NCBI GenBank assembly: GCA_948567375.1
Contig: OX419755.1
Span: forward strand, 57,919,945 to 57,983,944
Direction: 5' to 3'
DNA from: Lunularia cruciata
Taxonomy: Eukaryota; Streptophyta; Marchantiopsida; Lunulariales; Lunulariaceae
Length of the DNA: 64,000 nt
Positions 11,020 through 24,500 of this stretch are shown here, piece after piece. The notes beneath the pieces are model-generated. The model searched no databases and was not told the DNA's origin. It worked only from the letters and a program-made list of their open reading frames with translations. Each line of letters opens with the position of its first letter. Position 1 is the stretch's first letter. A program made the position numbers and the translations under genes.

Positions 11020-11362
11020 CTTTCTACTCTCTATGGTTCTAGCTCCATGGGCAATTCTTTTAGGCTCTATTTTGATTCTACTCTCTCTATAGTTCTAGTT
11101 CCTTAGGTAATTCTAATATGCTCTCTTCTTGATTCTTCTCTCTTTGCAGTTCTAGCTCTTTGGGCAATTTTTTGTAGTTCTAGCTCTTTAGGCAATTCTG
11201 CTATGCTCTTTTCTTGATTCTTCTCTCTTTGTAGTTACAACTCTTTGAGCAATCTTGTTGGGCTTTCTTCTTGATTCTACTATCCTTACTATTATAACTC
11301 CTTGGGCGATGCTATTGTGCTCTCTCTATGGTTCTAACTAGGCTTTCTTCTTGATTCTAGAT
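11020..11362 (+). repeat. Minisatellite, about 55-bp unit, roughly six diverged copies
   Basis: Each unit carries CTCTCT, then AGTTCTAGCTC, then TTGGGCAATTCT, then CTCTTCTTGATTCT in the same order. Some copies are shortened or carry insertions. The block is pyrimidine-rich on the plus strand and has no supported coding frame. Confidence 0.7.
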
Positions 11363-12787
11363 TTTTGCTCTCATGAGTTTCTTTTCTCTACTAGCCTTTC
11401 TTCCTTCTCTACAATTTCAAAATTTCTATCTTTTTTCTCTTAAACTCTTCTTTTCCTTTTTGCAAATTTGAAATTTACCACAAATTTACCATTTGGTTGC
11501 CCTTTTTTTCAAAAAAATCTTTACTTCTCTTCTCCTGTCCTCTTGCTTCCCAAAAATTAAAAGTTACCCTTCCCTACCCTTCAACCCCTATGTAAATTTT
11601 GTTGATTAGAGCAAGAATTCTCTGAAAGCAAAATGAAAACAAGAATTCTCCAAAATTAAAATGTGATTTTCTCTCTTGATTCCTGATAGAAATAGAGCAA
11701 TACATCTTTGGAACATCTTCAAAAGGAAAATCACATTTTCCTTTTGAATTTCCTTTGAATGATTTTAATGGTATTCAAGGAACGTCATTCTCCTATGACC
11801 TTAGAATTCAAAAAAAAGAGTATAGGTAGTACACCTAAATCTCATTCTAAAGCTCATTCTCATATGATTTTAGAATTTGGAATAATTTCTCATGTACATG
11901 AACTCTCACCTTATCCCCAATTTCAAATTTTTCTTTCTCTTTGTTCATGAAAGGTACCTCACCTCATTCCTATGCCACATACCACAATTTCCAATGTTTT
12001 CCCAAAAAAGTACACCATTTCTATCCAAGGACAAACTCCTCTGCCTTTACATTTAGTTTTACTAGAGCTAGTACATAACATGAAACATTATTTCTAAAAC
12101 ATTCCTTGACATCCCAACAAACAAACATGGAATAAACTGCATTCATTTGTAAATCTACCCAAATTCACACAAGTATCATATCAATATACACCTATATTTG
12201 ATAGAAACAGATCCTCAATCAATCTACAATTATTACATTGAGAAAATACACTCTTAACTCTAAAATTAGCAAACACATTAATCTTATTTTGAAATAGCAA
12301 AACCAGATTTTGGTTCAGCAAATCCAAACCCTCCACACAAGAAACTCCTTCTTTGAACAAGCAAACCTGGCCATAATTTGGGGCACCAACATGCAACAAG
12401 CAAAGCCTGTCAAAACAAGCAAAGACAATAAAAAACCAATGAGTAAAGACAGTTAGGAAAAAAAAAGCAAATCCATGACATTTATATATACAAATTCAAA
12501 TGATAAAACATCATAATTGAAAGAACATCAAAAGAAAAAAGACTTAATTTTTATTCTAGGTTTTTGTACAAATCCACCATGAGATCAGTTCAATGCAAAG
12601 CAAGTTGCTACAACCAAAAGCCTAGTTTCCAACACCTACTTCCATCTTGCCAAAGCTCCAACCATCGTAGTTGTCAAAGTCAATGTTTTTTCTTCATCTC
12701 TGCTTAATTCCTCCTTGTCTTCCCAAAGACCACATCTATTAATCAAAATTTTCAGCAATATAACAAAACTCAATATCCAATGCTAGA
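11363..12787. other. AT-rich intergenic sequence, nothing identified
   Basis: No recognisable gene, RNA or LTR was found. Short open frames here show no family signature or codon pattern and are taken as chance. Confidence 0.4.
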
Positions 12788-15700
12788 AAAAGGCGACCGC
12801 GTAGTAAAAGCGAACGAAGAGAAGACCCCATCAAGCCGTACAAGGGAAAGACAAAAAAGGTAACATGGGGCTAAGCCCCAATATCCAATGAAGAGATAGG
12901 AATTACATTCTATATTATTCAATTGCATCCTCAACTCCCTTAAAGAATGCCAACGTGCTTTTGATATGCCAATGCAATGTTAATTACGGGACTTTGAAAT
13001 GGGGACCCATAGCTGGTTTACGCCTATTGCCTATGTCCCATAACACTTTTTTTGTATCCTCCATAAGTGCCTCATAAACTTTTGCTAGACCTCTTATATC
13101 TTTTCTTTATGGAATTTTTACGTCCACCAAAAGCAGCTAACTAAAACCCCCTAATCACATTTTCCACTAGGTCCCTGAAAACCATCTTAAACTGCATTGG
13201 GGTTGAATATTCTACATGTGTGGGGTGGTTAATACACGACTAATCTCACAAATCTTTGAAATGAGCCTCCCATGAGGGTATGGCAAGTTTGCACATTAAA
13301 CTCATTAATGCAAGAGGCGACATCAGATCGTGCGCAAAATGATACACACCATTGGTACTTTATAATTTACCATTAAATATCATCACTTTCCCTTAAACAT
13401 ACCCATCGCAATCACAAGTTTAATGCAAATTCAATTCTCACATTTTACTTTGCTTCAAGTCAATTATTCAAGAGTTTGGGAAAATCTTGCTGTTACTTTG
13501 CGGACAATAACCTTAATGAATCACTTTTTTTAGTGAGTGAAAAATGTAAAAAGCTTTGATTGGTAGATTATTAAAATGTTTTTAACCTAGTTGGAAGTGT
13601 GTGTTATTATTGAAAGGTATAAAACCTTATAAACAAGAAATAATTTAATTGCAAGGTCACAGAGCAAAAATATGTTGAAAATTATTTTTATACCATGATA
13701 AATTTGAATATAGATATAAAATATAAATATAAATAAGTAAATATGCTAATCTTAGAAGCAAACGAAAGAAGAAAAAAACAAAATCATATTTAAATATAAG
13801 AAAAGGATTTTCACAATTTTGCACAAAATCTCAATTCATATCTTTGCACTCCTTTCGTTATGAAGAATAATAGTTTTATTGGCGTTTCCGTCGCTTGATA
13901 ATCTAAGAACACTAACTCGAACATCAATTTTAATATCTAGAATTCATGATTGTTTACGAAAGTGAGCTCACGTCATGTTAGATTCACTTCGGAGGTGATT
14001 TTAACTTCCAAAATAACAAAACTGTGATAACCTGTACTTTTTGCGTATAGTTCTAATTTGTACTTGTCTTGAAACATTCTCTGTTCAGAGTGTCTTTTTC
14101 TGTCATGGTGTAAAAAACCTTCTTGAATTACAAAATCTGTAGACTCTTGTGAAAGATACATCAAAATTATCACCGGCAAATATGGCGTGCAATATAAAGA
14201 TAGCAGATTTACAACTATTCAACTAACTAAATTTACGGTGTAAGTTATTGCTCAATTTACATATTATATATGTTCAGCAATCAACTTGACACATCTGTTA
14301 GTTTGGCATTGAGTATTTTTTTCCTATCAATCTAATACTCGACTTGAATTTCTTATTGAAAAAATAAGCTCTAGTATAATAAACTAGTAAACTTTATATA
14401 GAGAAAAGTATGGTGTTTAAGTGTTAGAGTAGTAAAGCTGGAGTGGATCTCATATGATAATTGTCGAGTAAAATATTGGTCAAATGACATATACTTAAAA
14501 TATGAATTTAAATCTTATACAATCGCTTGAGAATTGATAAATATATGCAGGAACATTTCTTTATAGTTTGTAATTTGACTTGTTACTCTCTCTCAACAAT
14601 CCCGAGATAAGGAAGAATCTGTGATGATAACTGATTAGACCCAAGTTTCAAGGCGGTAGACTCTGAACAGTATTTTAGATCGATAAGAAGTATTGATTAA
14701 ACAAACATACATTACTGGCTCGATGAATTTAGTGCAATTTGATTTGAGTAAAATATTTCATTTAAACAAAGTAAACTAATTAATGAAAGAATCGTGAATC
14801 AGTCTACATCAAATAAGCAAAACGATAGAGAGGTAATGAAATAGTGGAAGTCTCAAGCCACTCTGTCCCATGGTTACACGGTTGCAACTTGCATTTCGCA
14901 TACGGAGATGTGCAGATCAGACCGTAAAGGGAGCAAAAGGTCATTGTACTTAACGGGTACAGAAAGATGAAGGAGTGAAAGAGATTACTGTATCTTGACG
15001 GGAACAAGAGACAAGGGTGTGAGCAGCCTTGTAGCAGAAGGCCACCCCAAGTGTGCACTACAGACTTACCCAAACAATGCTAACAACTAGTTCGCACCTA
15101 TCTGCAAATCCTTTAAAAGTGAGTGGGTGTACCGTCCTTTCATAAAGACAGAGAGATCCAGCGTCTTAAGACAGCTATAAGTCAAGGTTCCTTACACGTT
15201 CCAGAATTGGAGATTGAGCAAACATCCTCTTCCACCTTAGCTCCATAATGGTCAGCTCTCAGGAAAGAAAGTCAAACCATAGAGTCCTCGAACAGGGACA
15301 ATGGTACACACCTCTCACCAAAGGCGAGGGTAACTAACTCCTGCTATCAATAGATACTCCTATACAGCCAGAGCAATTAGGGTGACGGTTGTACAAATGC
15401 ACGCTCTTTCTCTGTTGCTTTGAACCATTGAAAAGTGCAGAGAATAAATAGTTGTATAATGCTGTGTGAAATGTTTGGGGAATCAACAATCTGTCTTTTG
15501 TAGGAGAGAAATGGAAACGTTGAAGAGAAAAGCACAAACTCACAGCAGCACGCAAAGGAGGTAAGTAGCTGAGAATACGTGGACCACCAAAGCGCCACAA
15601 CGTACAGGCTTATCAAAAGCTTGTTTCGTAAACTCATGAGTTGGGTACTGGAGACTTTACTGAACTGGGCTTGGTTGTCACTGCATGTTAGGTACTCACC

Positions 15701-15862
15701 CGGACTATCAGCATGTAAATATCTGGCAGAAAGCTTTAATCTATTCGGGAAGGCTTTAGGGCTTAGCCCCATTCATTTTACTTCTTAGATTTTATCCTTG
15801 TAAGGCTTGATAGGGTCTTCCCATCCCTTTCCTATCCTATGCGTGTCGCTATCTATCTGTTC
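12788..15862. mobile_element. 3.07-kb segment bounded by diverged inverted repeats, possible DNA transposon
   Basis: About 95 bp at the left (12,788-12,880) reappear reverse-complemented at the right (about 15,757-15,862). Shared blocks in order are GCGAC, GAAGACCC, ATCAAGCC, TACAAGG and ATGGGGCTAAGCCC, at roughly 70 percent identity overall. The innermost part contains the palindrome GGGGCTAAGCCCC. Between the arms lies AT-rich DNA with no transposase frame. A non-autonomous terminal-inverted-repeat element is one reading; two unrelated insertions of one repeat in opposite orientation is another. No target-site duplication was established. Confidence 0.4.
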
Positions 15863-16132
15863 TTCGGGAAGGGTTTGAGTTTTTGTTTCACCACCAACGA
15901 TCCACTCCTCCAATGTTGAATCATGGCGAGCTCCCTGCACAAGCGACACTGTGAACACGTTCTCGTTCTTGTGTAAGTAATGTTCAGCCAGTCATTTACC
16001 GAATAGCAGTCATACATCCATTTTGTCCCTCTCGCTTCCAACATGCATGGATTCTGGAGTACTCAACGGGTGCCCATGATATGACCTTTTCAACATATTC
16101 GTAGTCTCAAAGCACCAGCTTCACTCACGAGA

Positions 16133-16273
16133 ATGTCGTCATCACCACAGTTATCAAGATTCATCCAACTTCTCATCCTTCTTGTTATCGTATGCGAGTC
16201 ATTTTTCCCATCTCGAGGAGACGGGAGACGTCGAGAAGCTCACAACAAACCCAAGCAACAAATGAACAAATGA
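16133..16273 (+). CDS. Possible small secreted peptide, 46 aa
   Basis: ATG at 16,133 opens a 46-codon frame ending TGA at 16,271-16,273. The N-terminus reads like a signal peptide: polar start, then RFIQLLILLVIVCES (about residues 9-23), followed by a basic tail (GDGRRREAHNKPK). This architecture resembles precursors of secreted signalling peptides, but I recognise no CLE, CEP, RALF or PSY motif. A GT within the hydrophobic codons leaves open splicing to another exon. It lies in the gene-like composition zone with no close neighbour. Support is one frame only. Confidence 0.25.
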   Translation: MSSSPQLSRFIQLLILLVIVCESFFPSRGDGRRREAHNKPKQQMNK

Positions 16274-19200
16274 ACGAAGAGCGTCAACCCGCCCGACATA
16301 AATTACCTTCAGATGAGAAGTTCGTGAAACCAAAGAAACGCCTTGATCAACACGACTGCCTAAATGGAAAGTGAAGAGGAGTAGGCAGCCAACCTGGGGC
16401 AGAAAGGAAAAGCCCGTGAACCTCGAGAAGAGCTTCGAATTCTTGAGAGCTGTGCAGAAGTGCCTTTTCTACTGCTGCATGTACGCTATCATCAACAGCT
16501 GTATATGGGAGTCACTTCTTCAACATCCTTTTCTCTTTCATGCTTTCACTATCCAACTTCTCTCCACGTCGTCGTTTCGCCATAATCCTGTTCCAAGTAC
16601 AAGCCGAGCTCTTAGCTACTAGATATCATGCATGAATTGATACAGACATTCCATTCCCTTTTACCTTTCCCGTGCACTTCTGCATGCATTTAGGGACTAA
16701 TTCCACCATGATACATTTGAAATAGTTTACACTCATTGCAGGCAATAAAAGTCCGCCGTCAGGAAAGACATCGACTGTGGAAAATGTGGATTGACACTCG
16801 ATGCTTTTGTGGAATTCGATGACGCAATTTCTGTGCCTTTTGAAACAGTCTAGACAAAAGTAAGCCACCAAATGAATGTCTTCCAAGCTTTAAAATTGAG
16901 ATAACTAATACGTCAAGAAGGTCTTTACAAGAGCAAAACAGTCATGGCGTGATCCTTGCGTGAATTAGAACAGGAGTGATACCGGTATCCTTTTGGAACA
17001 AATAATGTAGTCATAGAAGCATATAGTTTAAGCACTTCAGATGCTTCGAAGGACTCATTACATTTTTGTATGATACAACACAAAATGATTTAGTCAAAGC
17101 AGACTAAATAATACAGTAGAAAACGATTAAAAGCTTGATGTTGCCCATAGTCAAGGATATTCTAAAAGCTTGTTTCCGTTCGACTAGCTTAGGGGGGGCT
17201 TCCAAGATAACGAGCTAGCTCAGTTCAGATTTCATAAATGCGATAGTCAATGTTCGTGTACTTTGAAGAGACTGATGTTAAATCAGGTGTGGAAATAATG
17301 ACTACATCGGGTATTGGTCAATCCGTGCTTAAAGATGTTGACCCGATTCCGAGAGATTTGCTCCTGTACTGTTGATTCGGAGTACTGGACTGCCTAGATC
17401 TTCTCTCGCAAATCTGGGACATCAGATTGTAAGATATAATCGTAATCGTGTATATTATAGGTTCGAAATCATTGTACAGTGTAAGGTGCAATATATCCGT
17501 GTTTACATACGTTATTCAACGTGAATAAAAACTTCAAGCATGTCCATGAACAACATGAAGCCTATTTTCTGCTTGATAGAAACATTGATTGACGTCGAAT
17601 ATGAAACCACAAAGAGTAGCAGATCTCTACACTCTTGAACGTTTCTCCGCTGTGATGCACAGATGGAGAACTTCTGAAAAGAGAACGATATGGAAAAAGA
17701 TCTCTTTTCACTCTCGGTATCCCAAGAACAATTTATTAGTCAATATCTTTTTATATAAGTATGATTTGAAACATCCATCTATCATTGACCATATCAAAGT
17801 TGTCCATTGCATCAAGACTAATGAGGGTGATTGAATATCTTAAGGAGGACTAACGGTCTCCTAGAAACAGATCGTGCAACTTTAAGAATTGAAGACCACC
17901 TTTCTCTTCAAGCAACGTGACCATATTAGAATATTACTGGAGACAATCAATCACTGCTGTAGACTACGTGGAGGAGACTATATACCCGACACCAATTTGC
18001 TCTGAAATGTTCTAGTGTGAGGTGATACCCAAAAATCGATTATGATCTGCTTGATAGGCCATGTGGGGAATTACGTAACGATGGAACTGGCATGATCGAA
18101 TGAACAAAAAAGTATTAATATATCATTCGGTTAAGTAGGGGTCGGCAGCTTTACCCTGCTTTCATATGTAACATAAAATTACAAGTGCATAAGCAAAGAC
18201 ATACTAGGAGTATTCTTTGATTCACTTAGATCACAAATTTGCAAGTCCATTTAATTTCTGTTGCTGATTTACCATATTTTCTGGTTTTTCTGTTTCATCA
18301 TATCAAAGCTGCTAATATGTCATATAGATAGACCACAGTACAATAAACATGGAACTGCAAATCTTGCTTAAGTACGTGAATACCGTATTCAGGTATTGCG
18401 TTTATCGAAATCAAAATATGACTGCGAGTGTTATTAGTCAAAATCGTTCTACGACGTATCTTTTTCCAAACATTATGGACTTGTGTTCTGCTCACTAGAA
18501 GATATGATTCTCTTACCTAGCTTGCCCATGAGAATCCAGCCCAGTATTTACATCTGACTATGAGTAAATAAACGAATAAAGTTGGAAGGGATCACATAGC
18601 TTGGAGCATCTCATTGACGGGATATTGCATTATTGGAGTCGTCTAGTTGTATGTAGCTTTTCCATTCAAAGATATAATGAAAGTGAACTGCGACATCCAA
18701 GCACATTGGTCAGATGACTACAGGAACTGGTTCTCTTATTATGGGCAATTAATTCCACGGAGTTACCTGATATTTAGGAAACTTAAATGGTTCTGAGGAC
18801 CTCAAATGAAGTCAGGTCCACAAGCACGGTGAAAATGAATATGCATGATACATTTTCCATAATACAGTAGTCAGGAGGACGGCATGCACTGGCCGGGTGG
18901 TTCTGTCGAGCTTGTAAAATGAGCTCGGTGAGTGTAACAGAGCAGGTCCTGCAATATACAGTTGTTTCTCTTGTCCAGCGGAAATACATATTGATGAACT
19001 CTCAGGTCACTACCACCAGTCCACGTATTCGTACAACACCTGACAAAAATTGTCTGAATCACCTGTATATAAGGAATATATCATTCCTGGTCTACGTTGA
19101 TACCCTTCAGCAGGAATTTCTGCTTCTCAAAGATCCAAGAGATGGAACTCGAATTTGGTAATTGGAAAATAAGATGTAATGTTTATTGGGGGCACCCTGT

Positions 19201-19703
19201 CTGCTGAATGTTGGAACAATGAAACGGTTTAATTCTTTGGTCTCTTGGGTAGAGCAGCTAGCTGTAGAAATGGTGATAAGGTGCGAGGAGGTGGGCACTA
19301 GTATTATAAGGTCAAGGGTTTATTTAGTAGGCTTTTGCATAAGATAGATTCGTAAACGCCGGAAGGAAAGGCTTATAGAATGATGTTGTTTATCCCCACT
19401 TTCGGATAACGAACTTCGTGTAAAGTGCAGAAAATTTATGCAGTACGACAAACAGTTATTTAGCTTTTTGAAAGATGTTTGACTGCTGAGAATACATTGT
19501 CAACATGATAGATATTTAGATATCATAAATGGAAAATAAGCAATAAACTATATATGTTGTGATGCCATGTTTCATGCGTTTCCTAGAAAGGTGCTTGACT
19601 TACTAGAAGGTCTTCGCTCATGATCTCTCTAGTATGTATTGCAAACTGTGTACCAATTGACTTAAAAAGCCAAATAGGTCTGGATCTCCTCCTCCTATAA
19701 ATC

Positions 19704-19753
<50 letters not shown>

Positions 19754-20242
19754 CTTCCAAATCAAATGCCATATAAAATGTAAAAGCGTCTTGAAATATA
19801 AGCTTCCCAAAGTCATACATCCATATGGAGTAGGCAGTTCTACTATATTTATGCTGTCGTAACAAGGAAGAAAGGGAGTATTGCGTGAGTTATATATAAC
19901 TTGATGTTTTTAAACATAAAATGTTATAAAGAAAGTTTCGTGGAGAATCCATTTAGAATCAGTACATTATATTAGTGGGTCGGAGCGAGTATCTAAAACG
20001 AATCCCATACTTATGAAATTCGTTAACAAGTAATTTATACTTGCACAACAAGGTTTGACTGGATGGAGCTAGCAAATAATTAATATCCCCATCTGGGTCC
20101 AACAGTACAGCAAACAGAAGTACAGTGATATATCATTTGCCCATTTGCCTTGAACCCTAGTTTATAATAGTTATCATACAACAATCAGGTCCCTGGTTAC
20201 TAGGGAAGATACCAGAGATAATATTACTTAGAAACCTCTGAC
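16274..20242. other. Intergenic region, no gene recognised
   Basis: Base composition is like the gene island rather than the retrotransposon flanks. Scattered frames of 60-90 codons on both strands lack family motifs. It includes a (TA)n microsatellite at 19,707-19,749. Distal regulatory sequence or an unrecognised non-coding gene cannot be excluded. Confidence 0.4.
19707..19749. repeat. (TA)n microsatellite, about 21 units
   Basis: An uninterrupted TA dinucleotide run lies in otherwise unremarkable intergenic sequence. Confidence 0.95.
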
Positions 20243-20566
20243 ATGTCAATAGACTATAGGGAAGAGAAAGTGATTAAGCGCTTCAAATCCCATTGTCAGT
20301 CAACTGAATCATGTTGTCCCGACTCGCGCAAGAAGCTGAGTATAAGCCGCTGTTTGAGGAAGCAACTCGGTGGGTTCCCCAGAAGCCAGAATTTCCGCAG
20401 TGAGAAAGAGCATAAAAGAGACGGTGAATGCATTTACTGTGTCTTGAAGAAATGGTCCTACGAGAATCTCTCTAAAAATCCACGATTGGACTGCGCTAGC
20501 TATGTGAGTGAAGAAGATACGTGGAGCGCTTCGGAGGTTGCTGAACAGGCGAGAAAGTGGAAGTAG
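20243..20566 (+). CDS. Hypothetical 107-aa frame, uncertain
   Basis: An ATG-started frame encodes a highly charged protein rich in Lys, Arg, Glu and Cys (pairs such as SCC and CIYC), ending QARKWK. I recognise no family, and no splice neighbours were found. A 161-codon frame overlaps on the opposite strand and looks like a shadow because its composition is unbalanced. It is listed because it is the most protein-like frame in this spacer. Confidence 0.15.
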   Translation: MSIDYREEKVIKRFKSHCQSTESCCPDSRKKLSISRCLRKQLGGFPRSQNFRSEKEHKRDGECIYCVLKKWSYENLSKNPRLDCASYVSEEDTWSASEVAEQARKWK

Positions 20567-21129
20567 AAGGAATTTGTAGTCTTGGGTGGAATTAGGGATA
20601 CATTTCAAACAGCATGCAGTGGAAGAATTTAAGTTAGGAAAATGATGGATGTCTTGGAGAGTTGAGATGGATATACGGAGATTGAGTACGGGTACGTGTA
20701 TATACTGTAGTGCTTTACTACAGGATTCCGACAACGGGGAACTAACGAGGTGAGGAAGATCGTGGCAACGAAATGGGCATGATAATGACGGCAATAGGGG
20801 AGAGGAGATCTAGGACGAGGTGATGACTTCAATTCAATTCATTTTGTAAGACCCAGATTTAGAAGCAGCAGGCAGATGCAGTACAGTACTTCGTAAGTTT
20901 AGACAGCTATCTAGAAAGGAAGAAACTTAAGATGACAAGGTAGTAGTAGGCAATCCTCCAACGTCGAAAAGTCTTCCACTTTGCGTGCACTTGGTAATAG
21001 TGAGAAGAGAGCTGCGACCCGATGTTCGTTCTCGTGAGGGTGGCCCCTCGTTACCAGCCTGTTGTTGCAAATGTTGCTCCACACGTGACCAGAAGAAAGT
21101 GCGCAACCTTCAGAGGAGGATTTCACCTC

Positions 21130-21500
21130 GGCAGACAGGATGCTCGGTGTAACACGAGTACTGTGGTAGAGTCACTCGCCTGCACTTGAATTGATTGGAA
21201 ACTAGAGGAAGGCGGAGGAGATCTACAGGGAAAGATAGAGAGAGATAGAGGGAGAGAACTTTAAAAGGCTTTCCCATTTCTCTACCTTCTAGTTCAAAGT
21301 TCAAACCAAGACCGTGGGTGAGGACAGTTGAGGATCAGATTTGTTTCTGAGCCTCAGTCTCGTTCAACTCTCCGCCGTAACAGTTCTACTACTGGGTTGC
21401 TGTGCTATGGAATTATAAGGCAGGCACAACACACAACACACAACACACAGGCATAACAGACCGCAATTCCTAAAATGAGACGGTAGTAAAAATTTAAAGC
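21130..21500 (+). promoter_or_regulatory. Presumed promoter/5' UTR of the GT47 gene
   Basis: The stretch carries a GA-rich run (about 21,228-21,256), a weak TATA-like TTTAAAA at about 21,260 and a CA-rich repeat (ACACAACACACAAC, about 21,427-21,448) shortly before the start codon. The transcription start is not determined; assignment rests on position. Confidence 0.3.
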
Positions 21501-24500
21501 ATGGCGTCAGCGGCAGGTTTGAGGAGAATTGGTTCCGAGTCTTTCAGCCCTGCAGTACACCCAGGAAGAGGAGGAGCGCTGGGGATAATTGACGAGTTAG
21601 ATTCCAGCACTGGACATCGAAGAGCGTCGACGAAATCATCCAAGTCTGCTGTGACCCGGTCGTGTGTTCTAGGAGCCGTGATTCTTACAAGTTTTGCTTT
21701 GCTGGTGGCCCGGTTGGCGTTTTCCTTCGATGACGGTGTGGTTGGGGACGATGAAGTAGGTCTGCATCAGTATGAATCTGTGGGGACCAGATTGCATCTG
21801 CATGAAAGAGATAGTAATGAATCGTCGTCGTCGAAGTCGACCACCTTCCCAGGTTTTGGAACTGAGCTCGGTGGCACCTCTAAGTACTCTACCCGCCAAA
21901 GGGTTCAATCTGGAATCCAAACTGGTTCTACTTCCCGTTCGCGACATAAACCTCGCATCTTTGCAAGAAACGCTCCCAGACACCTCAACGGCTCCAGCAA
22001 CTGCATCAAAGGTCAATCATCCATCTCTCTCTCATTTCTCTCATCTCATCTGATTGTCAAGTTTTAAACCCGTTTCAATTAAACTTTCGCATTTGCAATG
22101 GGTTGTACGATTCGAGGAATCCGCATCTATAATTTGGGCTTAAGATTCAAGTCGCATCATCATGGGGCTACATCGGTCTCTCTCCGGGCTTGTGAATTGG
22201 TACCGCTCTAATTTCAGGGTGATATGCACGTTCAAGCAACTGTCTTCCACCAAGTTCGGAGTGTAGAGAGGGCAATTCGACGATAAAGATTAGAGCCAAC
22301 CTAAGAGGGACGCGGATCCGACTCGATTGCACGTAATAGTGCTCTGTTGTTCTGTTCTTATGAGAGATAAGGGGAATTTCTATTGCAGGTCTAATTAGAC
22401 TGCTGAGACGGCTGAGAATCAAGAGGAAACCTCGATCATCTCTTCCTCTTGCGAAGCGGATTCATAGCTGTAGCCTTCATCTTTATCAGATCTGGAACAA
22501 ACTGGACAGTAGTTCTGATCATCAACAACAACAAGGTAGTTAACAACAAGGTTCCTGAGAGGAAACCTCGATCATCTCTTCCTCTTGCGAAGCGGATTCA
22601 TAGCTCTAGCCTTCATCTTTATCAGATCTCGAACAAACTGGACAGTAGTTCTGATCGAGCTGAGAGGAGCACCAGCCGCTGGATACTCGAACCGGCATCG
22701 GAGCTCTTTCTCATATTTAATGCGCGAGCTACCATAACTGATGTTTCTGTGCTTTAGTCTACTGATTGACGACGACCTTATTGCTGAATCTTGGAGGCTC
22801 CGCAACTAATATTTTCCAGCCTAGCTAACCAATTCATAGTGCGTGCCAAGATGCGGACCGTCCTTCTACACAGATTCCCACTTCTTGTTCAGACCGAAGC
22901 TTCCCGTGGTTCGACACCCCTTGCATGATTTGCACCCAACAAGTGTTCTCGTACGAAGCTTGCAGTAGAATAGTGCCAACAGACGAAATGGAACGACATG
23001 CAGTTTCTGTAGCTCAAATCCAGCTCGTCGACTGTAAACATGTAGAGTCTTCTATTGGCCGAGTCAATCAATCCAGTACCGAGTCAAGATTTGGTTGATA
23101 CCACTATTAGTGGGGCAGCCAAGAGTCCAAACAATTAGCCACGAGCAATTTTCCGTACTACATAAAGCCTCTGTTGACTCCACGATTTCTCGTATTCTGA
23201 TGTGGGACTGCTTCAGTAAAGGTGAACAAGAATGTCCAAAACGATATGGAAGGTCCACAAGTTCTGGGTGTACAGCTCTGGCAGTTAATGGTTATTTTTA
23301 AAGGAAAAGAACTTCGAGTGAAGTATGCATGGGAGTAAATTGGGAGCTCGCAACGATTTACATTTGCTGCTCAATTCTTTAATCTCTTTTTCACTGTGGA
23401 TTGTTTGTGGACATGTTGTTCAGATAAGGGGATTGAGGCAGCGCTTGGGATTGTTAGTCAAGCGTACCTGAGTCCACAGCTATTTTATGAGGACTTTCGG
23501 GAGATGGCATGCAAGTTCAAGGTATTTGTTTATCCCCATGATAAGGAGAGCGAGTACAAAGACCTATTCATGCCATACGAGGAGCTCCCAACGGGAAATT
23601 ATGCCAGCGAGCACTTCTTCAAGATGGCGCTATTGAACAGCAGTTTCATCACCAACGATCCCTCGAAAGCGGACCTTTTTTTCATGCCCTTCTCCATCGC
23701 CATGATGAGAACTCATCCGAAAGTTGGGCCCAAACGAATTAAGACCTTCGTAAAGCAGTACGTGGAAGGCATCAGTCAAGATTACCCGTACTGGAACAGG
23801 ACCAGTGGAGCCGATCATTTCTACGTCAATTGTCACTCGATTGGACGCAGTGCCACCGATGATGCTCCATACATCCGCTTTAATGCGATACAAGTGGTTT
23901 GTTCCTCGAGCTATTACTTGCAGGGTTATTTTCCTCACAAGGATGCCACTGTTCCTCAAATTTGGCCCCGCACTGACTTCCCAAAGCAGGCAGCGTCCAT
24001 CAAGCAAAGGTTGGTGCCATCTTACTATCTAGCCTGCCTCTATTCATTGATTGCCGTTGCAAATAGTGAACCGCCCTGATTTCGTCTGCATACCACATGC
24101 ACAGACTTCGAGAGACCAGAAAATTGCCTTGGACCAAATTTTGGTTCTTACTATATGCAACGCTTTGTGCGATTGACTGACAGTTTAGATGGTTGAGAGC
24201 TCTGGTCGATGGATGAAATACCGTGTTTGAAAATTGAGTAGACAGATTCCTTAACAGATGAATCCGTCGGGATTGAATTTTGCAGGGAAACTTTGGCCTT
24301 CTTTGCTGGGGCGGCGAATTCACCAGTGAGAGCAGAAGTTGCAAAGCACTGGAGTAACGACAGTGAGATCAGAGTGTACACCTCACGCATAGACACTCCA
24401 TACTCTGAGGCTCTTCTGACCAGCAAGTTCTGCTTGCACGTGAAAGGGTTTGAAGTTAACACAGCCCGTCTCGGAGACGCTATGCACTACGGCTGCGTTC

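Noticed and set aside
15377-15772. 131-codon minus-strand frame
   Set aside because: It begins inside the right arm of the inverted repeat (its first codons are the repeat sequence), is Ser/Leu/Phe-rich and shows no motif or splice context.
20309-20794. 161-codon minus-strand frame
   Set aside because: Composition is Ser/Leu/Pro-heavy without a domain, and it overlaps a more protein-like plus frame; most likely chance.
22908-22918. GGTTCGACACC, a tRNA B-box-like word
   Set aside because: Neither the T-arm stem nor an A box or acceptor stem can be drawn around it; not a tRNA gene.
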